Shown here piece after piece: positions 47,321 through 58,359 of a stretch of DNA of 64,000 nt (its first letter is position 1; each line of letters starts with the position of its first letter). Source of the DNA: Holothuria scabra (taxonomy: Eukaryota; Echinodermata; Holothuroidea; Aspidochirotida; Holothuriidae). Below the pieces are notes generated by a model, which saw only the letters and a program-made list of their open reading frames with translations, did not search any database and was not told where the DNA came from. The stretch covers positions 28,191,455 to 28,255,454 of the forward strand of contig CM074180.1 of assembly GCA_037179385.1 (NCBI GenBank). The letters run 5' to 3'. Made by a program: the position numbers and the translations under genes.

Positions 47321-47344
47321 CCGTGCAAACACTAATTTTTATCA

Positions 47345-48200
47345 TCATTTTTAATAAGTTTTGCAAAGTTCTGGTCCATACTCCTGCCAAAACTTGAAAA
47401 CCTGGCTGTGACAAAAATTTTAGCTATAAACATCCAAAAATATGATGACAAATAATTGGTTTTGATGTTGTTTGCTGAATTTGCATTGCAGGTTATTCAA
47501 ACATTGCATTCACATGGCACTTACACACTGCCCAGCATTTGAAGGCAGTGATTGACTCATGATAGTGATAGACTCGTGATAACTTACTATATGCCATGCT
47601 GCAAGTACAGTATGCCACACGTACAGGTATGTGTAGGAGGGCCGTCACCAGCTTTTTTCAAAGGGGGGTGCATTTTGAAACTCAAGCATGTGGGTGAGGA
47701 AATTGTTGGGGACGAGGCCACGAAGTAGCAGAAGGGGGTGGGCATGGGAGGGGGCCTCCTCCCATATGGTTGGGAGCTTTGCAATTTTTCAACTTAAAAT
47801 GGCACAATCTGGTGCATACCAAGAGAGGAAATTCAGGCGTAGGAGCAACTGTTTCTGGGAGGGTGATTGATAATTGTAATCATTATATTCTGCTTGAAAA
47901 CACATATGAATGATAAACTCACAAATAAATTTTACCCCTAACACAATTGCAACTGTATTAAGTATGAAACACTCACAGTTCAAAATTTAGTCGGTCCTAA
48001 TTTGGTTCACTCCTCCAGTAATGAGTCTGTCCACGATTATGAACCAATGTCCTGACGGGGACTATAAACTATAAACTGTTTTACACTAACACACAACTTG
48101 GATGAAATGACTGATTCCTGTAAAAAAAAATAATGATACCTGAGCTAGACTATAACTAGGCCACAGTGTTGTACTGCTAAATTTGCGAAGGATTCGGTAG
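47345..48200. other. No gene recognised
   Basis: Unassigned sequence with G-rich patches near 47640-47760. Confidence 0.35.
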
Positions 48201-48202
48201 CT

Positions 48203-48375
48203 TGTTAGTTAGATAGAGTTTAACGGCCCAGTTCCAACCTATTGGTTCAAGTCGAGCTGGCCACGGCCTTTTTCCAGTTGTGGCCCCCTGGATTGTTTCC
48301 CCTACTCCATTGCTTATGCTGAGCATCACGTGCAACGGCAGTAGGTTCCTTTTTTAGATTCTTTGGTATGACTCG
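48203..48375 (-). repeat. SINE-like copy, cut by a hAT
   Basis: GTTAGTTAGATAGAGTTTAACGG ... is followed by CCTATTGGTTCAAGTCGAGC, CCATTGCTTATGCTGAGCAT and GCAACGGCAGTAGGTTCC. It stops at GGTATGACTCG where a hAT end begins. The 27.8-kb copy continues past the same point (GGTATGACCCGGCCAGG). Confidence 0.65.
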
Positions 48376-48626
48376 CAGTGGGGTAGCCCAGGATGGAATT
48401 TCCGGGGGGGGCTAGGTAATAAGTGGGGGCTGGTACCTCCAAGGGTCAGGTGTGGCAAGACTTTCTACGCAGAGCGCCACCAGCGGTTGGCGTGGAGCGT
48501 GCAAGAAAATTTTGGGTTTTACAAACCCTTCAGATGGCTGGAAACGGCACTTCTTACGTGTTTTAAGCCCAGCCTTGAAATACGAATCTCATGTCTGCCA
48601 CTTCTCAAATTCTCATGTCTGCCACT

Positions 48627-49454
48627 TCTCAGATAGCGATTCTTTATTGGGGCGAGCACCTCAGAGGCTCTCTGGTGACTATCGTGTCGGACAACTCCAC
48701 CACAGTGTCCTACATAAACAGACAAGGGGGGACAAGATCCCCGACCACGTGCCTTCGGGCGATCAGCCTAATCCTGGCGGCAGAAAGCCTGGATATTCAT
48801 CTTCAGGCCTCTCATCTAGCAGGAAGGGACAACCTGGTCGCAGACGCCCTCTCCAGGGGTTGGTCGGTAGATCAGAAGGAGTGGTCACTCTCCAGCGTGT
48901 GGGCCAGCCACATCTTCACCCTGTACAATCGCCCTCACGTCGACCTCTTCCCAACCGCGGACAATGCAAAGCTCTAGGTCTTCTGCACAAGGTACTTCCA
49001 TCCACGAGCTTGGGCGATGGACTCTCTCTCTCTCGACTGGGACGGCGTGTTCGCCTACGCCTTCCCTCCGTTCAACTTGGTCCATCAGGTGCTAGCGAAG
49101 GTCAGGGACTCCAGTCCGACTCACCTGCTCCTGGTCGCTCCAGCGTGACCGAACCAGCCCTGGTTCCCCTTGCTCCTTCAGCTGTTGGTCAACAATCCCT
49201 TCGAGTTTCCGAGAAAGACCACCCTGCTCTCGCAACTCAAGGGAAGAGTTCTTCACCCAGACGTGGGTTCCCTCCGCCTAGCTGCTTGGCCAATATCAAG
49301 CGATCCTTTCAGACTGAAGGCCATTCACAAGAGGCTACTGACATCACATCCAGAGCGAGAAGACCCTCCACATTGGCTATTTACGATCCCCGTCTCAGAA
49401 GGTATAGAGCCTGGGCAGCTGCCCGAGGTACCGATCCCTCGGAAGCTCCAGTAG
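48627..49454 (+). pseudogene. DIRS RNase H and C-terminal region
   Basis: Frame with ILYWGEHLRGSLVTIVSDNS (catalytic D in VSDN), TTVSYINRQGGTRS, then HLQASHLAGRDNLVADALSR, the terminal RNase H motif with its acidic residue. It continues through YFHPRAWAMDSLSLDWDGVF, AYAFPPFNLVHQVLAKV and LLLVAPA to PNQPWFPLLLQLL. In-frame stops are TAG at 48975 and TGA at 49146, so it is not functional as read. RNase H here would degrade the RNA template during retrotransposition (family knowledge). Confidence 0.85.
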
Positions 49455-50353
49455 CGGAGGTAGCGGAGTTCCTTACATCCCTCTTCAAGGAAGGGAAGCA
49501 GGTCAGGACGATACGTAATTAAAGGGCAGCGATAGGCGCCATTCACAAGGGTTTCTCTGACGGGTCCTCTGTGTCGGACAACGCCACTATCCTCCAACTG
49601 ATCAAAGGCATGTTCCACATCAGACCTCCAGTCTGTAAGCTGCCGCCTTCTTGGTCCATCAACCAGGCCCTGGACCTCTTATGTCGTCCCCCTTATGAGC
49701 CTCTGGAGTAGGCCTCCTTATGTCACCTCCCAGAGAAGACGCTCTTCCTCGTTGCAGCGGCCTCCGCTAGGAGAAGGAGTGGCTTACAGGCCCTATTGAC
49801 GGATGACTTCTTCATCAGGTTTCACAAGGGAGGGGTTCGGCTGCTGCCTCATCCGGGTTTCCTGGCAAAGAAACAGTCTCTGTCGTTTGCCCCAGAGCCG
49901 ATCTTTATTCCTGCGATAGAATCCATCTCGTCGATTCCAGAAGATCGGTTGGCTTGTCCTGTCAGGGCCTTAAGGAAGTATGTCCGCCGGATGAAACCTC
50001 TTAGGAAATCGTCTCAACTGTTTATCCTGCCTCAAGATCCATACTCTCTGGCTTCCAAGGACACCATCTCCTGTTGGATCCGAGACCTTATCTCTCCGTT
50101 TACCCCCCGAGGCGAGAAGGCTAGGGCTCATGATCTACGGTCCCATTGCACTTCTAAGGCTTGGTTCCTGGGGGTCCCACTGGAGGACATCATCAGGGCA
50201 GCCGCTTGGAAGACTCCGTCCACCTTCGTGTCTTGCTACCTAACCAACACAGTCTCCGCTGAAGGTAACTTCGCCTTGGCTGTGCTAGCCTCTACATCAC
50301 GTACATCGTCGCAGTCTCCAGCTATGTCCGGCCCTCCGACTTCATGGTGCTAG
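49337..50353 (+). pseudogene. DIRS tyrosine recombinase
   Basis: The N-terminal SAM-like core-binding part is visible (STLAIYDPRLRRYRAW, AEFLTSLFKEGKQVRTIRN). The catalytic part follows (TLFLVAAASARRRSG, CPVRALRKYVRRMKPLRK, HDLRSHCTSKAW, AAAWKTPSTFVSCYL). The last two blocks hold the HxLR arginine, the W/H position and the nucleophilic tyrosine expected of YR enzymes. Two in-frame stops (TAA 49520, TAG 49709) break it, leaving 49796-50353 open to the end. The frame differs from that of RNase H. The enzyme would integrate a circular DNA copy by site-specific recombination (family knowledge). Confidence 0.88.
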
Positions 50354-50358
50354 TCTGG

Positions 50359-50455
50359 TAGTCCATTTGTGGAACAGGTGAGGTAAGTAGGAGTGAAGTA
50401 GATTCAACAAAACTTACCTGTGGTTTGTGAATCTACGAACCCTACTTACTTCACC
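50359..50455. repeat. DIRS internal complementary region
   Basis: The segment begins CATTTGTGGAACAGGTGAGG and contains ATTCAACAAAACTTAC. It then has TGTGGTTTGTGAATCTACGA and CCTACTTACTTCACCT. The second half is the inverted copy of the right end at 50884-50935, and the first half repeats it directly. It can also fold on itself. Confidence 0.8.
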
Positions 50456-50868
50456 TATCGCCCGCCTCCCGTCACCCCCCTCGGAGCTGGGAGGTTTGAG
50501 AGAGGGAACTCGTCTAGTTGTGTCACCGTCATACTAAGACATTAACACTAATCTCGCCTGACAACTCACTGGATCCTTGACTTGCTGGATGCCCATGCCT
50601 TCGTAAGCCGGTTCTCCGGTGACCATTTCCTTTCCTTTTCTTATGAAAGAGTTAAGTATTTTGAAGGTGTGATGTGAGTTGTGTCTCTCGCTTGTTGGTT
50701 ACTCATTACTAACCCTTGTGCCACTTGTTCTCCGTCAGCTCCTCCTCTCGTGCCTCTCCTCTCCTTGGCGCATGAAACAAGGGTGTGTTCAGGGATGGTT
50801 CCTATTGGGCTGTAGCGCCACCTAGAGAAGACATTGCCAGTTACTATTTCCATGGTAAATGGAATAGT

Positions 50869-50938
50869 CCATTTTTGGAACAGGTGAGGTAAGTAGGGTT
50901 TGTAGATTCACAAACCACACGTAAGTTTTGTTGAATAC
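50869..50938. repeat. DIRS right terminus
   Basis: AGTCCATTTTTGGAACAGGT, GAGGTAAGTAGGGTTTGTAG, ATTCACAAACCACACGTAAG and TTTTGTTGAAT complement the internal region at 50402-50452. Confidence 0.8.
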
Positions 50939-51659
50939 ATACACTTTCTGGGGACCCAAAATCTGGGCATTTCTGATCTGTGTCATGGCCTGAAGGAGAC
51001 TGAAGGTCACCGGTATCTCCCTTTCTCTTGGGGAAAATTTTGAAACTCAGGAGAACGTAGATCGCAAATGTGGCATATTTGAACAGATTTCAGCTTCAAA
51101 CGGGAAACCAAAATTAGTTGTGTCCCCCTCTGAGAAACTTTTTTTGCGTTATATTTGCTCCATGCAAAATGGTGCTATGTTTTGCAAAACTTTGAACTGA
51201 TTATGGCCTACGTTTTTGAATTTCCTATTTGGGGAACATGAAAATTTTCAAAATCCTCATTTTTATTCTTTGTAGAGATTTTACACGTGACATACATACT
51301 ACCAAAGAAACAATGTTTTCTAGTTTTCAGTGGTGTTGAAATGGAAAATGGTGCAGTATTTGTTCAGTCATCGGTACATTACCTAGTCATAATTAAAATA
51401 TCTCAAAATTAAAATCTCTCAAAAAATTAAACCGCAAATCCGAAGTATGGATCATGCGGGAAATGCATGAAATGCGGAGCTTGTGGACATTTTACAAATC
51501 CACCCAGACGCCAGTACCAACTAGTAAAAAGAGGACTTCTTGAAGAAATCGTTGTACAGTGGCACTTGTCATGGGAAGGAGTGAGGCACGACATAGGCCT
51601 ACTTGTTAGGGATGGATGGGAAGAATTATTCTAAGGCACCCTTACCCTTAAAGGGCCAA

Positions 51660-52990
51660 TCGTCTCACCTCAAACCACAATTTTGGTAGGGTGTACTCTC
51701 GAAGATACTTGTGAGATCGACGACGAGCTGAAACTTCGCCACGTGATAGTCTAGAAGTATTGAAAACGTTGTCGTTTGGATTGTCGTTTGGTTGTTCCAT
51801 GCGCAATTCCGACCGCATTTAAAAAAAAATCTCCACACCCGGTGGCGACGCCCCCCCCCATTTTTTTTGGTGTGCAGGTCTGGAGGGCACCCCCCTGGTG
51901 ATGGCTCTGTGTAGCCTATGTACAGTACAACCATACAGTAGTGCTGAGAAAGCCTGAATTCCCCAAGCTATCCTATGAAAAAAACTTGCTTGCAGCATAC
52001 GTGTGGCCCTTATGTACAGCATATCACAGGTGTTCTCAGCATATACGTACTGTATATAGTATGTGTATGTATATGGATACTGCTGAGAATGTGACAGCTG
52101 TGGTATGCCATTCATACGTCTGTCAAGATTTTGACCCAAAAATCTACCTCATGAACTTTTGGGACAAAATCATGACACTGGTGGCCATTCATACGGTACG
52201 TAGACTAGAGGTTTCTTCCATTAGTGACAGCAGAATCAGTAAAAGATGAGTTCGGATTTCACTAAAAGCTCCCAAAGTGTGTGGATGGAAAAACAAAGCA
52301 GTTTGGCTAATAAAATGGGCTATCACATACCAATCAGAAAGGTAACAAAAGGCTAAAAGTTAAACATCAATAGACAAAGACCCTACACCTGCATCATGTT
52401 AACGCTGTAACACATCACGTGCTGGAGTGTTGATTTCATCCAACTAATGAGCTAGTGGCACACACACCACCTTCTAAAGTGCAAATCAACTTGCTTGTTG
52501 GATACCCAAGTAACACTGTTGTGAGAGGAGTATAACATGTACAATTTGAACTGGATTTCGCACCTGAAGCAAAATATATTTTAGACCTGCTGTGAAATTT
52601 TTATTCAAAGCATGTGGCCTCATTGTTATTTTTAAAAGTTCATCTTTCCTTATGATAAGACCTTTGCTGCCAAGGGAATTAACCAGTTAACTAATTCATT
52701 AAATCCTCTTTTTCAGAGTGAATTGACCAGTCAGCTCAAGCTATATCCATTTGGGTGATGGTTATAATGCGATATATTAGTTGTTCACGAAGGATGCTTT
52801 TTGAAGAATTTAGAGTACATGCAACAGAAAGTCTGAAGTCCTTGGTACATAGTGTTACAACTGCAAGACCACATCAGCAAAGGTTATATTGGTCTATTGA
52901 AAGAGGTGGGTACAGGATCCATGCATCTTGAATGTTGGTTGCTCAGATTTGCAACATGTTATGAATTGAAACATATTTATTGCTGTCATC
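51660..52990. other. No gene recognised
   Basis: Mixed sequence with a C-run at 51851-51860 next to GGTGGCGACG. This could be a worn hAT end, but no partner was found. Nothing coding was accepted. Confidence 0.35.
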
Positions 52991-53012
52991 ATATAGATGG
53001 CAGGGCTGTAGT

Positions 53013-53150
53013 CGAGTCCAACAAGCTCGAGTCCAAGTCCAAAAGCTCAAGTCCGAGTCCAAGTCCAAGTCCAAGGGGCTCGAGTCCAAGTCCAAGTCCG
53101 AGTCCAGTGCTCTCGAGTCCAAGTCCGAGTCCAAGTCCAAAAGTAGTAAA
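53013..53150 (+). repeat. (GAGTCC/AAGTCC)n array, left
   Basis: About 18 hexamers with a few CTCGAG interruptions, starting immediately inside the left end. Serine/lysine- and serine/proline-rich frames are artefacts of the repeat. Confidence 0.92.
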
Positions 53151-53837
53151 ACAACAATAGTATTTTCTGGTAAAGATCTAGACCTATGGTTGCTATAGCT
53201 GTATGAACAGGGACAAACTTGGACTCAATTCCTGATTCAATCTAGGTTTTCCTGTACTTGGAATTGGCCTGGAATGGTCCTGAAATTGAACTGGCCCAGA
53301 ATGGGTTTCAACTGGACCTGAAATCAAAGCGGATCCCATATGCATGCACTGCAGCTGAGTCCACTTACCTGGCTAAATGAAAATTGTGCCTCTCTTACAT
53401 ACTAAGTATAACAGTAGCTCATATTTTTCACTTAAAATCAGCCAATTGTCTGGGAGAAATGCCCCAACCTGGGGATGTTTACAGCAGTGCATGGGGTCCT
53501 GATGGGAACATTTGCTCAAATATACTCAGGAATTTTGTAAGTGGACAAAGTCTTTTTGTTGGGGTAATGGATTTTTTAAGTTGTCCTGGAACTACAGGCT
53601 AGCTAGAGAAACATTGTGAAAATACAGTCTGGTATTAAATTAGTAACCCAAAGGACAAGCTGTTTGAGAATATAGTACAATATAAGGGCTTTGGGTGATT
53701 ATGCAGGAATTACATGAAGGGTTCCCAATAGTGGGAATGCACTCAGTGCTCAAAGCAACCTGAAACCAATTTTGGGAGGGCACATCAAATATTTTTAAAT
53801 AACAGAGGCATCAGCAGGGTTTTAATTATATGGCCTG

Positions 53838-53925
53838 TCTATAGTTAGTTTGTTAGTCAGACAGAGTTTTACGGCCCAGTTTCCGACCTATTGGTTCAAG
53901 TTGAGCCTGTCTAAAGCTATACTGC
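53838..53925 (-). repeat. SINE-like fragment
   Basis: GTTAGTTTGTTAGTCAGACAG, then CGGCCCAGTTTCCGACCTAT and TGGTTCAAGTTGAGCC match the other copies. Confidence 0.6.
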
Positions 53926-54894
53926 AGACATCTGGTTGTATGGACAATCCCTTAGTAGCTGCTCTACTAGCATAAAGCCCACAAAGCTATCTCTGGACAA
54001 TTCCATATATGCATGCAAAACCAGCTGCCATATTGCCCATTTGTCTTCATGAATATCATGTAGTACAGCACACATATTTATATATACAGAGGCTAATGAA
54101 AGTTGTACATATGTTACTTGTTAGGACCAACAACAAAACAACATTGTCATACTGTACTGTACATTATACTGTTCAAAGCATTGTATGTATACAGTATTGA
54201 CATACAACCTGTAAATGATCCGACTCACAGATGGCCTGACAAGTTATTTAGGTAACTTTACCGGCCACCATATTAACAGTTACTTGCTAGTTTTTTACCT
54301 GGCTGTGTCTAGTCCATGGGAAGCATGAGGTGGAGCAATTGTTCCAGCAAGGTGGAGGAGGTATGATGATGAAAACCATACAACTTGTCAACAGGCTAGG
54401 CAGGAATTCGAATAGGCCTATGTACGTAATGACGTAGTAATTTAGATACTGAGATAACATAGTAGGCCTAGGCCTATGTACAATCGCACTGGTTTGGCAG
54501 CCGGTTCAATAGTGTTAGTGGCTCTAGAAGGTATGATGGTCTCATTAGAACTTAACCAAATAAACAGACAATGAACAAAGCCACAAAGGCAACTTGGCTA
54601 TAGTCGAATATGCATAACTTCCAGGTCAATTATAAGGTATGTTAAAAATATAGTGTAAATTGTTTGGAAGCCTTGTCAATAGATCTCTCACACAATTTTC
54701 TTGCAGAACTAGTGCCACCTGTACAAACTCTCTGGGGCATAACTGTAATCGCTATACTGTACCTACCACAGTAATTAAAGGTGCTTCAGTCCAGTGCACA
54801 ACTAACTTTGTGCAGCTGGGCAACTGATTTTAGGCGGAAAGCGGAAAGCTGGACTACCGTAGAAAAACCCACATACATTGATCAGGAGGTCTCC

Positions 54895-54966
54895 ACGTAA
54901 CACAACATAACATAACAGGTTGAAGGGCAAAGGAGGGCCAAAGCCCCATAAGATGCCCTGAAGTTC
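54895..54966 (-). repeat. CR1-like LINE 3' scrap
   Basis: AACATAACATAACAGGTTGA, AGGGCAAAGGAGGGC and CCCCATAAGATGCCCTG match the extreme 3' end of the LINE with its tail. Confidence 0.85.
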
Positions 54967-56141
54967 AGGCCCTAATCATTTAACTCTTCGAAGTAAATAT
55001 GCACATGCATGTACAACACAGTATGGTACACAGCAGCTCTGGAACAGCTAGACCACCTGACCACTCTGCCACGTACTCCATGACCCCACATAGTGCATCA
55101 CCCCATGATTACAAACCCTCATCAAACTGTTATGGTAATCAATGTTCCAGAAATAAAGGGCAAGCGCAGTTGCCGCAAATATTATTTTGAAGCAACAGGT
55201 TAAATGTCACAATAATCCCCTTATTTCTTTTCAAAGCATCTTTTATAACATTTTAGGAACTGCTCCATATTGCATACTCAAGGTAAACTAAGCAGTTACT
55301 CTTACTAAATTTCACATTTGAGTACAAAAAATACTGTAACATATAATAACATATAATTCCAAAGAGTAACCTCATGAAACAGGACAGTATACACTACTTC
55401 AAGTCAGGTTGACTGCTCTTGCCTTATATGTTGTGTATTTACCTGACTTACATATTGTTAGTATTGCAAACTTCATATGAAGATTCAGCAGGAGCCAATT
55501 GACAGGTTATTTATAGACCTATCTTACAGTATCCCAAAATAATTAACAGAGGCAATAATTTCCTTTGTAGAAGTAGCAAAATGAGCAGCTGTGAAACCCA
55601 TGCAAACTTTTTTGTAAAATTTGTATGAAGAAAAAAAAAGAAACAGGATGCAAAAAGTATACAGGCCCATCTTTGGAATCCATAACAACAAAGAAAAGGA
55701 TTTCAGAAGATTTACTGACAATGCTGCAAGGCGCAAGGCACAGCCAGACCATGTTCATTGTTGCTAATTGAACTATTTTTAGGAGTCTCATATGCCTTCC
55801 CTAGCATTTTTATGGCATTTGTCTAATTTTTGTGGGACAAAGAAAATTTTAGGGTTGTTCCCCAGAGCATGGCACTGAAAGAAGAGTACCATGTTGTAGC
55901 TGTTTTATGTTAAACACTGTTTACATAATATTTTGCAAGAAACAAACTTCATGCGAATCATGTTAACAACTGGCATGTGACACTTGAAAATTATCAAGTT
56001 ACATAAAGATATGCAGGCCAATATAGTCTTGTATACTACATTAAGGATAATAAAGCCCAAGTATATGTTGAGTGCTGGGGTTTTTGGTGGATCAATCATG
56101 AAATTATAAAGAAATAAAGAATCAGAGAAAATGGCTGCCGG

Positions 56142-56305
56142 ACTTGAAGGACTCGACTTCGAGTCCAAGCCAAAGTCCAAGTGCAGAGAGCCCGAGTCCG
56201 AGTCCAAGTCCAAGTCCAGAGACCCCGAGTCCAAGTCCAAGTCCGAGTCCAAAAAAAGTGGACTTAAGTCCGGACTCGACCTCGAGTCCGGACTCGAGTC
56301 CTACA
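56142..56305 (+). repeat. (GAGTCC/AAGTCC)n array, right
   Basis: Hexamers like those of the left array and mostly in the same orientation. They are followed by alternating GGACTC/GAGTCC palindromic units just inside the right end. Confidence 0.92.
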
Positions 56306-56319
56306 GCCCTGATAGCTGG

Positions 56320-57100
56320 GAGTGAAACTTACTGGCAGGGAATTTAATGAGAATATATTTCTCCCAAAATGGACTGTGTCACATGATTTTCATAATAAAA
56401 GGCTTCAAAAGGTTCTCTGCCCAACACTCTGGGGCAAGTAAAAAGCTACTCAGACATGTGTCACTGCTGAATTATGTACAGTTGGCTGCAGCTTGCGTTG
56501 CAATTTCCCAGTCAGGTCGAGATCATTAACATGAAAATTTCAAAAGGATACCCCAGCCATTCAAGCTGTGTTAGTAGTAGACAAGTAGGTACTCTATTCA
56601 TTAGGACAAGAAAAATTAAGAACTATTTGGATGGAGAGTTATATGGTCCATAGATGAGCATGCCAGTGCAGTGTTTGAATTCTAAAGGTTCACTTTTCTC
56701 AGTGGGTACTGTAGTCCCAATGGTTATAGTCATCAGGCTATGCCTTTGCTTTATAATTTTTGTAATGATTTTAAAAGTTTAGGATTGTGTCTTACCAAGT
56801 CAATAGGAGAGTTTGAAGTTCATATGTGTGCATGCCCTAATTACTGCATCAGTGACCTTTCTGTTCAGAACAACCGGTAACAAAACATTTGAGTGCTGCA
56901 CTGGCTGCAAATAGCACACTGTTATGTGTGTTTACATCCTGCCATCAGCTTAAACACAACTACTGTAAAAGTGTTACCTGTTGACATTTGACCTATTGTG
57001 CAATACTAATCCTTGAAAAAACTTTGCACTGGTTTATTGATCCCTTACTGTTCTGTCATACAACAATAGTGCACAGTGTGTAACTTGATGCTATATGCAC
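56320..57100. other. No gene recognised
   Basis: AT-rich sequence, possibly within an intron or upstream of the methyltransferase gene. Confidence 0.35.
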
Positions 57101-57111
57101 TCTATGGAACT

Positions 57112-57338
57112 ACCCATAAGCTTAAAATCTGGAGTAGTCTTGCGAAGCTCCGGAGAGTTGTCTTAGTGATGAATAGTAACTTGCAAATTCTGTGGTGTTA
57201 GTCCAGTCAGTTGTGATGACAACACAACTGGCTGAAGGGGCTGGACTTAAACCACAGAATGTGCAAGTTATTGACCATCACTAAGACAACATTTCCAAGC
57301 TGTGCAAAACTACTTGGAATTGTAGGCTTATGGGCATG
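57112..57338. repeat. Foldback MITE or long hairpin, ~227 bp
   Basis: The ends CCCATAAGC and GCTTATGGG are inverted copies. Inside, GTTGTCTTAGTGATG pairs with CATCACTAAGACAAC, TTCTGTGGT with ACCACAGAA, and CAGTTGTG with CACAACTG. The loop is a few bases around 57219. Arms are about 105 bases with several mismatches. Confidence 0.85.
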
Positions 57339-57428
57339 TTAATCTCATGAAGTGTCACATTGTATTGTATTAATTTGCAATGGAATATAGTTGAACAAAA
57401 CTGCTTATAAGTGAATGCAGACCACTTT

Positions 57429-58355
57429 TTATTGATAGCTCTATCTTTTACAGCATGAGTAATTTTGCTGATGATACTAAGCTCTATAGGAAAGTTGGGG
57501 ATAAGGTTGATTGCTTATTGCTTGACAATGATTTGAATAAGTTATTTTCATGGTCTCAGACTCGGCAAATGTCTTTTAATGCTGATAAGTGCAAAGTCTT
57601 CCACTTTGGTTCTAAGAATTTCTGCTATGATTATACTATGAATGGTACAATTTTGAATAAAGTGACTTGGTGTAGTTATTATGGGTGATTTAAAGCCATC
57701 TTGGCAGTGTGCAGCTACTGCTGCAAGGGCATATAGGGTGCTTGGGTTGATCAGGAGAAATTTTAAAGAGATTTAATAAACAAATTGTGCTAAATTTGTA
57801 TAAGCAGCTGGTTAGACCCCATCTCGACTATGCAGCACAGGTCTGTAGTCCCTTCTTTGAAAAGGACAAATTGCTTTTAGAGCAAGTTCAGAAGAGAGCT
57901 TCTCAACTCATACCTGAGGGTAGACATCTACACCTTATCCTCAAAGGCTTAAGCAGCTTGGGCTAACCACTTTAGAGCTGAGAAGGATTAGGGGAGACAT
58001 GCTCAAGGTTTACAAATATCTTTCTGAAGGGACTCCTTTGTTGGCTTGTAGGTATTTAAAAGTAATCCTCCACTTACAGGCCATTGTAAAAAGCTTGATA
58101 AGTCTTTTGCTAGACTTGACATTATTAAGTTCAGTTTCCCTCAATGGATTTTCAATGAGTGGAATAGCTAGCCTGCCTGAGTGGGTTGTTAACTCCACAT
58201 CAGTTCACTGCTTTAAGGTAAACATTGACAAGTTTTTCCATGACTGTAGTAGAATCTAATCTCTAGGTGTTGGTGGTTTGCTTTTTGTTTTTTGGGGGGT
58301 TTTGGATTACAGGGCATCTTATGGGGCCTTTACAGCCCTCTTTAGCCCTTTAATC
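57429..58355 (+). mobile_element. CR1-like LINE, old plus-strand copy
   Basis: Starts near the FADDTKLYRKVG box and ends at CAGGGCATCTTATGGGGCCT without a recognisable tail. The reading frame is broken several times. Open pieces are 57455-57688 (FADDTKLY, SFNADKCKVFHFGSKN) and 57999-58259 (LKVYKYLSEGTPLLA, then HDCSRI). It is clearly more diverged than the copies at 12 and 45 kb. Confidence 0.9.
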
Positions 58356-58359
58356 TGCC

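Larger units (their letters stand above)
44865..47334. mobile_element. hAT-type element with long perfect ends, carrying a LINE
   Basis: The left end is TAGTGTTTGCACGGGTA and the right end TTACCCGTGCAAACACTA. The TIR match is exact for 16 bases or more. A perfect 8-bp duplication ATTTTTAT lies at 44857-44864 and 47335-47342. Subterminal GGTACCCGGG words are dense at both ends. A LINE copy occupies 44989-46149. No transposase frame is present. Confidence 0.95.
48637..50938 (+). mobile_element. DIRS-type retroelement, 5'-truncated
   Basis: GC-richer than its surroundings. It encodes the RNase H end of a polyprotein in one frame and a tyrosine recombinase in another, the overlapping-frame layout known for DIRS elements. 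The termini fit too: an internal complementary region at 50359-50455 pairs with the right end at 50869-50938. The gag and reverse transcriptase regions are missing on the left. The hAT interior resumes on the right with no obvious target duplication, as expected for recombinase-mediated integration. Confidence 0.85.
48376..51650. mobile_element. hAT element (CAGTGG family) interrupted by DIRS
   Basis: The left end is CAGTGGGGTAGCCCAGGATG. From 48376 to about 48635 it follows the 15707 copy, including the shared module and AATACGAATCT. From about 50945 to 51645 it follows 16000-16830 of that copy (TGATCTGTG, AACGTAGATCGCAAATG, TAAACTGATTATGG-like text). In between lies the DIRS-type fragment. 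The right terminus was not identified. Confidence 0.7.
53001..56311. mobile_element. hAT-type element with subterminal hexamer arrays
   Basis: The left end is CAGGGCTGTAGTCGAGTCC. The right end is GGACTCGAGTCCTACAGCCCTG, which inverts to CAGGGCTGTAGGACTCGAGT. The flanks are ATAGATGG (52993-53000) and ATAGCTGG (56312-56319), 7 of 8 matching. Both ends carry arrays of GAGTCC/AAGTCC hexamers. Inside are a SINE fragment (53838) and a LINE scrap (54895). No transposase frame is present. Confidence 0.85.

Noticed and set aside
48452..49290. N-terminal part of the 356-codon frame beginning at 48452
   Set aside because: It crosses the hAT-DIRS junction out of frame with the RNase H. Only its last ~60 codons, the start of the recombinase, are meaningful.
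52852..53198. Frames rich in SKSKS or SPSPSP
   Set aside because: Produced by the GAGTCC/AAGTCC hexamer array at a hAT end. Similarly rejected at 56131-56347.
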